The notes under the pieces: model-generated
What the model was told of the DNA's origin: nothing
Database searches by the model: none
What the model saw: only the letters and a program-made list of their open reading frames with translations
Source of the DNA: ATZT02 sp046046315
Lineage (GTDB): Bacteria; Actinomycetota; Actinomycetes; S36-B12; UBA5976
DNA length: 9,018 nt
Assembly (NCBI GenBank): GCA_046046315.1
Contig: JBJOKB010000046.1
Span: 1 to 9,018 of the forward strand
Direction: 5' to 3'
Made by a program: the position numbers and the translations under genes
Shown: positions 1 through 5,296 of the stretch, in pieces
How positions within the stretch are numbered: position 1 is the first letter of the stretch
Layout: each line of letters begins with the position of its first letter

Positions 1-494
1 TCACCGTTTGTTTCAATTTGTTTGCCACCAAGATTTCTTAATTTGGTGCTAATTTCTTGACCAAAAGGATTTACTCGATCTGGATCAACATCTTTAAATT
101 GTTTATAAACATTGTCTGAAAGTGCAGATTTAATGGTTGAAGCAGTCCAAGTATTAATTGTTACTTGTGGTCCCAGTTTTAAATTAAATGCACCAGAACT
201 TTTAGCAAAATCTCTTAGTGGAGTTAACCAGTCCACTACATTTTTTGCATAATCTGGAGTTAACACTGGTCCTTCAGGTAAATAAAAGAGAGACCATTTA
301 GTTTTAGGAATATTTCTAATTAAAATTAATCCAACACAAACTAACTTTTTATCATCAAACCATCCAACTGATTTTGATTTCCAACCACCTTTTACCTCTG
401 CCCAACAAGGCAATTGTAAGAATGAAAAAGTTTGGTAGTTCTTTAAAAATTCAACATGTGTATTTTTATCTATTTCTTTAAGGATCAAAGACAT
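1..494 (-). CDS. FemAB/FemX-family peptidoglycan bridge aminoacyltransferase (N-terminal part)
   Basis: This is the N-terminal 164 codons of a protein whose C-terminal part lies beyond the window edge. I translated it by hand from an ATG at 494. It begins MSLILKEIDKNTHVEFLK. Motifs typical of the FemAB family follow: LPCWAEVKGGWKSKSVGW (about residues 27-44), then the strand-turn segment LFYLPEGPVL (about 71-80), then GAFNLKLGPQV. Family members use aminoacyl-tRNA to add amino acids to the lipid II stem peptide at the inner face of the membrane. In Streptomyces and relatives a FemX-like gene lies close to rpsF, so the position supports the call. The ATG follows the nfo stop codon with no gap (TAAATG on the minus strand), so the two genes are probably cotranscribed and translationally coupled. 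The added amino acid cannot be read from this fragment. Confidence 0.8.
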   Translation of the reverse strand, partial: MSLILKEIDKNTHVEFLKNYQTFSFLQLPCWAEVKGGWKSKSVGWFDDKKLVCVGLILIRNIPKTKWSLFYLPEGPVLTPDYAKNVVDWLTPLRDFAKSSGAFNLKLGPQVTINTWTASTIKSALSDNVYKQFKDVDPDRVNPFGQEISTKLRNLGGKQIETNG

Positions 495-1277
495 TTAACT
501 AACCTGTTTCAATAGAAAGTCAATATCGTCTTTTACACCAGGTTCAGCTGTTTCAATTATCACGTTACAACCAGCATCTTTAATTACCTGAGCAATTTGT
601 TCCTGAGGTAGAAGGGATTCAGCAAAATTACTATGCCTATCACGAGAGGAATCAAATTCATCGCGGGATCCATTGGCATGAATTAAATCAATTCTTTTAG
701 TTATGGATTTAATTTCTTTAACAATCGTTTTTAAATCAATTCCCGCCGCCCAGGCATGACAAGTGTCTAAACAAAATCCCACATCAGTATGTCCAACACT
801 TTTCCATAAATTAGTTAAGTTCTCTTTTGTTCTAGCCATTGCATGAGATCCACCAGCAGTATTTTCAATTAAGACTGGAACATGCATTTGGGTTTGTTCG
901 CAAGCTTTTCGCCAATTATCAAATCCTGCATTTGGATCATCATCTTTTGTGACATGTCCACCATGAACAATCACACCTTTAGCATTTACTTCTGCTGCTA
1001 AATCAACAGTTTGTTGTAAAAGTTTTCTACTTGGAATTCTGATTCGATTATTAGTGCTAGCAACATTTATTACATAAGCGGCATGAATATAAATATCCAT
1101 TTTTAAATCTTTTGCTTGGGCTGCTAATTCTTTAGCGCCACCTGGAAAATCAAGGGCGGGTTTCTTCCAACCTTGGGGATCGCCCACCTGGATTTGAAAA
1201 CACTGAGCCCCAATTTTTTGAGCGTGTTTCACAGGATCTGGGTCCGAACCAAAAGCGGCACCGATTAATTGAGTCAT
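495..1277 (-). CDS. nfo: Deoxyribonuclease IV (endonuclease IV, AP endonuclease)
   Basis: This 260-residue TIM-barrel metalloenzyme cuts DNA 5' of abasic sites in base excision repair. All nine metal ligands known from E. coli Nfo have counterparts: H65 (HAAYVIN), H105 (VHGGHV), E138 (IENTAGG), D171 and H174 (CLDTCHAW), H200 (IHANGS), D213 and H215 (SRDRHSN) and E242 (IIETAEPG). Tyr68 matches the DNA-inserting Tyr72 of E. coli. The fingerprints GFDNWRKA, ENTAGGSHAMAR and GFCLDTCHAWAAG closely resemble the mycobacterial protein as I recall it. One oddity is that the N-terminal IGAHVS/IGSHVS motif reads IGAAFGSD, so the usual histidine is missing; it is not a metal ligand. The protein is shorter than E. 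coli Nfo (285), as expected for actinobacterial forms. The ATG at 1277 has only a weak upstream TTGGA. It is first in a two-gene unit with the FemX-like gene and divergent from rpsF. Confidence 0.95.
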   Translation of the reverse strand: MTQLIGAAFGSDPDPVKHAQKIGAQCFQIQVGDPQGWKKPALDFPGGAKELAAQAKDLKMDIYIHAAYVINVASTNNRIRIPSRKLLQQTVDLAAEVNAKGVIVHGGHVTKDDDPNAGFDNWRKACEQTQMHVPVLIENTAGGSHAMARTKENLTNLWKSVGHTDVGFCLDTCHAWAAGIDLKTIVKEIKSITKRIDLIHANGSRDEFDSSRDRHSNFAESLLPQEQIAQVIKDAGCNVIIETAEPGVKDDIDFLLKQVS

Positions 1278-1400
1278 TTGTATCCAAGGCTAATGACCTC
1301 GAAACCATGAGAGTTAAGCCTCACGGGTAATCTTTGAACCTCAAACAAAAGTAGTCAGCAAATGAAGACTTTTGCTTGAAAAGGCATTACATATTTTTAG

Positions 1401-1451
1401 CCTCCTGTCGAAGCAAATGGCTTTGACCGAATTAGTCCAAAGGGGGAAGGC
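1401..1451 (+). promoter_or_regulatory. Candidate S6:S18-type autoregulatory leader of the rpsF operon
   Basis: Just before rpsF, positions 1421-1442 can form a hairpin. CTTTG (1421-1425) pairs with CAAAG (1438-1442), AC (1426-1427) pairs with GT with a bulged C on the 3' side, and the loop is about CGAATTA. The 5' side contains a CCG trinucleotide (1427-1429). S6:S18 leader RNAs, which imitate the 16S site bound by the S6:S18 pair, are known upstream of rpsF in many bacteria and feature a conserved CCG beside a stem. In addition CCTCCT (1401-1406) can pair with the Shine-Dalgarno AGGGGG (1441-1446), allowing one G-U. This would hide the ribosome site, though it competes with the hairpin for 1441-1442. 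The promoter is ambiguous: TTGAAA (1376-1381) with TAGCCT (1398-1403) is possible but would start transcription downstream of CCTCCT. The motif match is from memory; no covariance model was run. Confidence 0.45.
1441..1450 (+). promoter_or_regulatory. Ribosome binding site that fixes the rpsF start
   Basis: AGGGGGAAGG ends 8 bases before the ATG at 1459. It is the strongest Shine-Dalgarno sequence in the operon. It decides for the 99-residue S6 over an in-frame ATG at 1417 that has no such site and would add 14 residues (MALTELVQRGKAKS). Confidence 0.8.
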
Positions 1452-1458
1452 AAAAAGC

Positions 1459-1758
1459 ATGCGTAAATATGAAGTCATGGTCATTCTTGATCCTGAACTA
1501 GAAGAAAAAACCGTAAGCCCAAGTTTGGAAACTTTCCTTAACGTTGTGCGCCAAGATGGCGGCAAAGTTAACAAAGTTGATATTTGGGGTCGTCGCCGTT
1601 TGGCATTTGAAATCAATAAGAAAACAGAAGGAATCTATGCAGTATTAGATATCACTTCTTCAGCATTTGCTGTTTCTGAACTTGATCGCCAACTTAATTT
1701 AAATGAATCAGTTATGCGTACCAAAGTTGTGCGCCCTGAAGCAAGATCGGCTAAATAG
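1459..1758 (+). CDS. rpsF: 30S ribosomal protein bS6
   Basis: The 99-residue product starts MRKYEVMVILDPELEE, the standard S6 opening, and contains VDIWGRRRLAFEINKKTEGIY, the core strand and arginine-rich segment that contacts 16S rRNA and S18. It ends in the usual region NESVMRTKVVRPE. S6 binds as a heterodimer with S18 on the platform of the 30S subunit, and rpsR lies two genes downstream. The start at 1459 is chosen because of the strong Shine-Dalgarno sequence and agreement with family length (about 95-100). It is the first gene of the rpsF-ssb-rpsR-rplI operon. Only two bases separate its TAG from the ssb ATG. Expression may be controlled by the leader structure described for 1401-1451. 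Confidence 0.97.
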   Translation: MRKYEVMVILDPELEEKTVSPSLETFLNVVRQDGGKVNKVDIWGRRRLAFEINKKTEGIYAVLDITSSAFAVSELDRQLNLNESVMRTKVVRPEARSAK

Positions 1759-1760
1759 AA

Positions 1761-2261
1761 ATGGCACAAGGAGATATCAACGTAACCATCGTGGGTAACT
1801 TAGTTCGCGATCCTGAACTTCGTTTCACCAAAAATGGTCAAGCTGTTGCATCTTTCACAGTTGTTTCTTCATCTCGCTACATGGATAAAACAACCAATGA
1901 GTGGAAAGATTCCGACCCAGTATTTATGAATTGCAACGTTTGGCGTGAGCACGCAGAAAACGTAACTAATTCATTAACAAAAGGTGCTCGAGTAATTGTT
2001 ACTGGCAAATTAAAACAACGTTCTTACACAACTAAAGAAGGACAAGAAAGACAAGTTGTGGAATTAGAAGTTGAAGATGTTGGACCAGCATTACGTTATG
2101 CAACCGCAAAAGTTTCCAAAATTGCTCGCGAAGGCGGAAACAATTTTGGTGGCAATAATTCTGCACCAGCAAGTTCACCTGCTGCTGCAAATGATGATCC
2201 ATGGGCTACTCCAGATGCAGGTTCAGGCTGGAATGGCGCAAACGACGAAGCTCCCTTTTAA
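1761..2261 (+). CDS. ssb: Single-stranded DNA-binding protein
   Basis: The product is 166 residues. An N-terminal OB fold (about 1-112, from GDINVTIVGNLVRDPELRFT through VFMNCNVWREHAENV to VVELEVEDVGPALRYA) binds single-stranded DNA as a tetramer. A low-complexity Gly/Asn/Ala/Ser linker follows (about 125-155). The tail GANDEAPF matches the acidic, Phe-ending tip through which SSB recruits repair and replication partners. It follows rpsF by two bases with no good Shine-Dalgarno of its own, so translation is probably coupled. The length and domain order are normal for the actinobacterial operon copy. Confidence 0.97.
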   Translation: MAQGDINVTIVGNLVRDPELRFTKNGQAVASFTVVSSSRYMDKTTNEWKDSDPVFMNCNVWREHAENVTNSLTKGARVIVTGKLKQRSYTTKEGQERQVVELEVEDVGPALRYATAKVSKIAREGGNNFGGNNSAPASSPAAANDDPWATPDAGSGWNGANDEAPF

Positions 2262-2278
2262 GAAAGAAGAAAAAATAA

Positions 2279-2557
2279 ATGCCAAGAAAACAAGTTAAGC
2301 AATCAAGAACCGGAAAGAGTTCAGCACCAAAGAACTTAAAACCGATGAAGATGAAAGCTTGCCCATTTTGCAAGAAAGAAATCACCTACATCGACTACAA
2401 AGACATTAATTTGTTACGTAAATACATTTCTGATCGCGGCAAAATCCGTGCCAGACGTGTAACAGGAAACTGCACCAGACACCAAAGAGACGTTGCTTCT
2501 GCTGTTAAGAATGCACGTGAAATGGCACTGTTGCCTTACACCACCACAACCAGATAA
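2279..2557 (+). CDS. rpsR: 30S ribosomal protein bS18, zinc-binding form
   Basis: The product is 92 residues with a basic N-terminal extension (about 1-26) and the S18 core, including IDYKDINLLRKYISDRGKI. Four potential zinc ligands are present: C28 and C31 (ACPFCKKE), C65 and H68 (GNCTRHQR). It therefore belongs to the zinc-containing (C+) S18 class rather than the zinc-free paralogue that some actinobacteria make under zinc starvation. It partners with S6, encoded upstream. The purine-rich gap after ssb (AAGAAAGAAGAAAA, 2260-2273) can serve as a weak ribosome site before the ATG at 2279. The cysteine pattern is visible; zinc binding is inferred from the family. Confidence 0.97.
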   Translation: MPRKQVKQSRTGKSSAPKNLKPMKMKACPFCKKEITYIDYKDINLLRKYISDRGKIRARRVTGNCTRHQRDVASAVKNAREMALLPYTTTTR

Positions 2558-2569
2558 GGATTATTGAAA

Positions 2570-3016
2570 ATGAAACTTATTCTTACCCAAGTTGTTGAAG
2601 GTTTAGGAAACCCTGGCGACATTGTTTCTGTCAAAGATGGCTTTGGTCGTAACTACTTAATCCCTAGAAGATTAGGTGTTGCTTGGACAAAAGGCGGACA
2701 AAAACAAGTTGATCAAATTAAACGTGCACGTTCTGCTCGTTCTGTAAGAGATCTTGATCATGCTAAAGAAATTGCTAATGCAATTTCATCTTTGAACGTT
2801 GTTGTTAAAGCCCAAGTAGGAGAAACAAATAGATTATTTGGTTCTGTGACAACTTCAGACATCGTTAAAGCTGTTCAAGATGCAGGTGGTCCGAAATTGG
2901 ATCGTCGTACCCTTACTTTGAAACATCCAATCAAAATAGCTGGCAAACATAGAATTCCAGTTAAGTTGCACCAAAATGTTTCAACAGCGATAACTGTAAA
3001 CATTGTAAATCGCTAA
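2570..3016 (+). CDS. rplI: 50S ribosomal protein bL9
   Basis: The 148-residue product starts MKLILTQVVEGLGNPGD, the canonical L9 opening. The N-terminal rRNA-binding domain contains VSVKDGFGRNYLIPRRLGVAW (about 20-40). A charged connecting helix follows (about 48-75), then the C-terminal domain with GETNRLFGSVTTSDIV and the final strand pattern HQNVSTAITVNIV. The family norm is about 148-150. The start is the ATG at 2570, nine bases after AAGGA (2556-2560). An in-frame TTG at 2564 sits too close to that site and would add two residues absent from the family. It is the last gene of the rpsF operon and is followed by a strong terminator. Confidence 0.97.
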   Translation: MKLILTQVVEGLGNPGDIVSVKDGFGRNYLIPRRLGVAWTKGGQKQVDQIKRARSARSVRDLDHAKEIANAISSLNVVVKAQVGETNRLFGSVTTSDIVKAVQDAGGPKLDRRTLTLKHPIKIAGKHRIPVKLHQNVSTAITVNIVNR

Positions 3017-3032
3017 ATAATTAATTAAATTT

Positions 3033-3066
3033 AATGCCCAGTGATTTTTCACTGGGCATTATTTTT
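3033..3066 (+). terminator. Rho-independent terminator of the rpsF operon
   Basis: AATGCCCAGTGA (3033-3044) and TCACTGGGCATT (3049-3060) form a perfect 12-bp stem with a TTTT loop. It is followed by ATTTTT (3061-3066), a classic terminator 17 bases after the rplI stop. Read on the minus strand, the hairpin is followed by a moderately T-rich stretch, so it may also end the convergent phosphatase transcript. The phosphatase stop codon (3049-3051) lies in the right arm of the stem. Confidence 0.93.
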
Positions 3067-3549
3067 AAGTAAATTAACTAAACCATCTGCTGCTTTTTCA
3101 AGCATTTCAAGTACTTCATAAAAATCATCAATTGGTTGATGATATGGATCTGGTACAACTAAATCTTCATGATCATCTGCTAAATCTCTTAATTGAGGAT
3201 CAAACCTTCTCATTAGTTGTATTTTGTGGGCATGTTCTTCTGGGGCTATTGCTAAAAGATTTCTTAAATTGTCTTGATCCATTACTAATATTAAATCTCG
3301 TTCAGCAAACCATTGTTTTTTAAATTGTCTGGCTGTATGGGATATTTCATAACCTGATTCGCGTAACACTTTTACACTTTTAGCATTGGCATCTTCTCCT
3401 TCATGCCAATTACCGGTGCCTGCTGAATCCACAAAAATATCTAAACCAGCTTTATCAAGTCGATCTTTTAAAACAACTTCACCAATTGGGGATCTACAAA
3501 TATTTCCAGCACAAACTACGGAAATTGACTTGATCTCTTTGAAGTTCAT
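3049..3549 (-). CDS. Low-molecular-weight protein-tyrosine phosphatase
   Basis: The 166-residue product starts from the ATG at 3549. The catalytic P-loop is CAGNICRS at residues 13-20, with nucleophile C13 and phosphate-binding R19, followed by SPIGEVVL. The general-acid Asp is D134 in the loop VPDPYHQP. The fold and length fit the LMW-PTP family (PtpA, Wzb, YwlE, Etp). These act on phosphotyrosine, or in some members phosphoarginine, often regulating capsule and polysaccharide kinases. No kinase partner is nearby, so the substrate is unknown. The T at position 17 typical of CTGNTCRS-type YwlE is Ile here, which leans towards a tyrosine phosphatase but does not prove it. An in-frame TTG sits immediately upstream at 3552. 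Neither start has a recognisable Shine-Dalgarno. The gene is convergent with rplI and divergent from dnaB. Confidence 0.9.
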   Translation of the reverse strand: MNFKEIKSISVVCAGNICRSPIGEVVLKDRLDKAGLDIFVDSAGTGNWHEGEDANAKSVKVLRESGYEISHTARQFKKQWFAERDLILVMDQDNLRNLLAIAPEEHAHKIQLMRRFDPQLRDLADDHEDLVVPDPYHQPIDDFYEVLEMLEKAADGLVNLLKNNAQ

Positions 3550-3600
3550 CAAAAATAGTTTCGCATGGTCATGGTGTGACGATAGTTGTTAGTGGCCAAA

Positions 3601-3629
3601 AAAGTACTAAAAATATTTTTTACCCACAA
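3601..3629 (-). promoter_or_regulatory. Possible promoter of the phosphatase gene
   Basis: Read on the minus strand, TTGTGG (3629-3624) and TACTTT (3606-3601) are separated by 17 bases. This fits a vegetative actinobacterial promoter (TTGnnn with TAnnnT) and would give a leader of about 45 bases before the ATG at 3549. The element lies within AT-rich DNA, where chance matches are frequent. Confidence 0.35.
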
Positions 3630-3696
3630 CTAAATATTTATATAAGTGCAGGTCAGTGGCATTTAAGGTCCTTTTGGGTGATCGTTACTCCCCACC

Positions 3697-3770
3697 TTGT
3701 CCACAGCTTTTTGGTCAATTGTCCTCAGTGATTTGCAGTTGTCCCCGACTTGTCCACAGGCTCATCCACA
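3697..3770 (+). promoter_or_regulatory. Cluster of DnaA-box-like sites upstream of dnaB
   Basis: Five sites on the same strand match the actinobacterial DnaA box TTGTCCACA: a perfect copy at 3697-3705, TTGTCCTCA at 3719-3727 (8/9), TTGTCCCCG at 3739-3747 (7/9), a second perfect copy at 3750-3758, and TCATCCACA at 3762-3770 (7/9). Start-to-start distances are 22, 20, 11 and 12 bases, close to whole turns of the helix, so bound DnaA would line up on one face. A further TTACCCACA lies at 3620-3628. I found no comparable clustering elsewhere in the window. DnaA binding is inferred from the motif. Its role could be origin firing, control of the dnaB promoter just downstream, or DnaA titration. Confidence 0.65.
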
Positions 3771-3805
3771 AGCGACTTTGTGCTCAGAGCCCCTTTACCT
3801 CTACG

Positions 3806-3834
3806 TTGAAACCTTAGAGATTTTGTTCTAATAA
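3806..3834 (+). promoter_or_regulatory. Possible dnaB promoter
   Basis: TTGAAA at 3806-3811 is followed, 17 bases later, by TAATAA at 3829-3834. A better -10 match, TCTAAT (3827-3832), gives a 15-base spacer. Either would start transcription near 3840, about 65 bases before the dnaB ATG and just downstream of the DnaA-box cluster. A small inverted repeat, TCAC/GTGA (3840-3853), lies at the predicted start. Confidence 0.4.
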
Positions 3835-3904
3835 AAACGTCACACCTCGGTGAGATATTTATGTTGGGCACTTTTATTCAAAGAAGGGGTTGGTAGTTAC
3901 TTAA

Positions 3905-5296
3905 ATGTCAGTTTCTGAATTACCAATTCCTCATCAAGATCCAACGAGAACTCCACCACAAGATGTAGCAGCTGAACAAAGCGTTATTGGCGCGATGCTG
4001 TTATCAAAAGATGCCATCGCAGATGTTGTAGAACAAGTTAGAGAACATGATTTTTACCGACCAAATCATCAAACATTATTTTCAACAGTTATTGATTTGT
4101 ATTCACGCGGTGAACCAGCTGATGCTGTAACAGTTGCAGCAGAACTAACCCGAAGTGGTGAACTTGCAAAAATTGGCGGTGCTGCTTATTTGCACACACT
4201 TGTTGCCTCTGTTCCAACCGCAGCAAATGCTGGATATTACGCACGCATTGTTAAAGAAAAAGCAATCTTAAGAAGACTTGTTGAGGCTGGCACTCGAATT
4301 GTACAAATGAGTTATAACGAAGCAGGCGAAGTAGACAATTTAGTTGATCGCGCTCAAGCAGAAATTTATGATGTCACAGACAGAAGAACAACTGATGATT
4401 ATCAAAAATTAGATAAATTAATGAATCAAGCTTTAGAAGAAATGAATGCAATTGCCCAACACGGTGACAAACTTGTTGGCATTCCAACTGGTTTTGCTGA
4501 AATGGATAGATTACTAAACGGTTTGCAACCTGGACAATTAATTATGTTAGCTGCCAGACCTGGTATGGGTAAATCAACTTTAGGCCTAGATTTTGCAAGA
4601 GCTGCATCGATTAAAAATAATGCGACAGCAGCTGTCTTCTCACTTGAAATGGGAAGAAATGAAATTGTGATGCGTTTACTTTCTTCTGAATCAAGTATTG
4701 GTTTAACCGCAATGCGTAGTGGAAAAATGAATGAAGCAGATTGGCAAAAACTTGCTCGCAAAATGAGTAATGTTTCTAATGCACCTTTATTTATTGATGA
4801 TTCTCCTAATTTAACAATTACTGAAATTAGAGCAAAATGCAGAAGATTAAAACAACGTCATGATTTAAAACTTGTTGTTGTGGATTATTTGCAGTTGATG
4901 ACAAGTGGTCGAAAAGTTGAATCTCGTCAACAAGAAGTTTCAGAATTTTCTCGATCTTTAAAACTACTTGCTAAAGAATTAGATGTGCCAGTTGTAGCAA
5001 TTTCTCAGCTAAATCGTGGTCCAGAACAAAGAACAGATAAAAGACCGATGCTTTCAGATTTAAGAGAATCAGGTTCTTTGGAACAAGATTCTGACGTTGT
5101 TATTTTGATTCATCGCGAAGAACACTACGACAAAGATAATCGTCCTGGTGAAGCAGATTTAATTGTGGCAAAACATAGAAACGGTCCAACAGCAACAATC
5201 ACAGTTTCCTTTCAAGGTCACTACTCACGCTTTGCTGAAATGCAAAATAATTACAACACACCTATTGCTCCACAAAATTCACAAAATGAAGGTTGA
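3905..5296 (+). CDS. dnaB: Replicative DNA helicase DnaB
   Basis: The 463-residue product is the hexameric 5'-3' helicase that unwinds DNA at the replication fork. The N-terminal primase-interacting domain (about 15-125) opens with PPQDVAAEQSVIGAMLL. A linker follows, then the RecA-like C-terminal domain. Walker A is RPGMGKST (218-225; K223, S224/T225), Walker B is in LVVVDYLQLM, and the downstream motif region contains ISQLNRGPEQRTDKRPMLSDL and the Glu/Asp-rich GSLEQDSDVVILIHREE. Length and domain order are typical. No intein interrupts the Walker region, unlike several actinobacterial dnaB genes. The ATG at 3905 is preceded by GAAGGGG (3883-3889), about 15 bases away, longer than ideal. No other in-frame start fits the family better. 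It is transcribed separately from the upstream operon because of the terminator at 3033-3066. Confidence 0.97.
   Translation: MSVSELPIPHQDPTRTPPQDVAAEQSVIGAMLLSKDAIADVVEQVREHDFYRPNHQTLFSTVIDLYSRGEPADAVTVAAELTRSGELAKIGGAAYLHTLVASVPTAANAGYYARIVKEKAILRRLVEAGTRIVQMSYNEAGEVDNLVDRAQAEIYDVTDRRTTDDYQKLDKLMNQALEEMNAIAQHGDKLVGIPTGFAEMDRLLNGLQPGQLIMLAARPGMGKSTLGLDFARAASIKNNATAAVFSLEMGRNEIVMRLLSSESSIGLTAMRSGKMNEADWQKLARKMSNVSNAPLFIDDSPNLTITEIRAKCRRLKQRHDLKLVVVDYLQLMTSGRKVESRQQEVSEFSRSLKLLAKELDVPVVAISQLNRGPEQRTDKRPMLSDLRESGSLEQDSDVVILIHREEHYDKDNRPGEADLIVAKHRNGPTATITVSFQGHYSRFAEMQNNYNTPIAPQNSQNEG

Larger units (their letters stand above)
3550..3904. other. 355-bp intergenic region between the phosphatase gene and dnaB
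   Basis: This is the only gene-free stretch above 300 bases. It holds, left to right: a possible minus-strand promoter for the phosphatase (3601-3629), a very AT-rich segment (about 3600-3650), a cluster of DnaA-box-like sites all on the plus strand (3697-3770), and a possible dnaB promoter (3806-3834). The base composition of the 3690-3800 part is distinctly richer in C than the surrounding genes. I see no ORF, tRNA or repeat family here. Confidence 0.7.

Noticed and set aside
1372..1458. Longer rpsF from TTG 1372 or ATG 1417
   Set aside because: S6 proteins begin at MRKYE, the strong Shine-Dalgarno serves the ATG at 1459, and the upstream part looks like leader RNA.
2071..2298. Plus-strand ORF overlapping the ssb 3' end and rpsR start
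   Set aside because: Gln/Leu-rich shadow in another frame of ssb with no family features.
2564..2569. TTG start for rplI two codons upstream
   Set aside because: Only three bases from AAGGA; the ATG at 2570 has proper spacing and gives the canonical L9 N-terminus.
3549..3552. TTG at 3552 as the phosphatase start
   Set aside because: Adds one residue, and the adjacent ATG at 3549 is the stronger codon; neither has a Shine-Dalgarno, so this is not fully settled.
4426..4761. Antisense ORF inside dnaB
   Set aside because: Lies opposite the conserved Walker A region; its composition is what antisense reading of that sequence gives, and there is no ribosome site.
5163..5285. In-frame upstream extension of the class III aminotransferase (41 extra residues)
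   Set aside because: It lies wholly inside dnaB coding sequence, is low in complexity (Gln/His/Lys-rich), and has no match to the aminotransferase N-terminus. The ATG at 5286 fits better.
3905..5296. Possible intein in dnaB, as in several actinobacteria
   Set aside because: The protein is normal length and continuous across Walker A and the downstream motifs.
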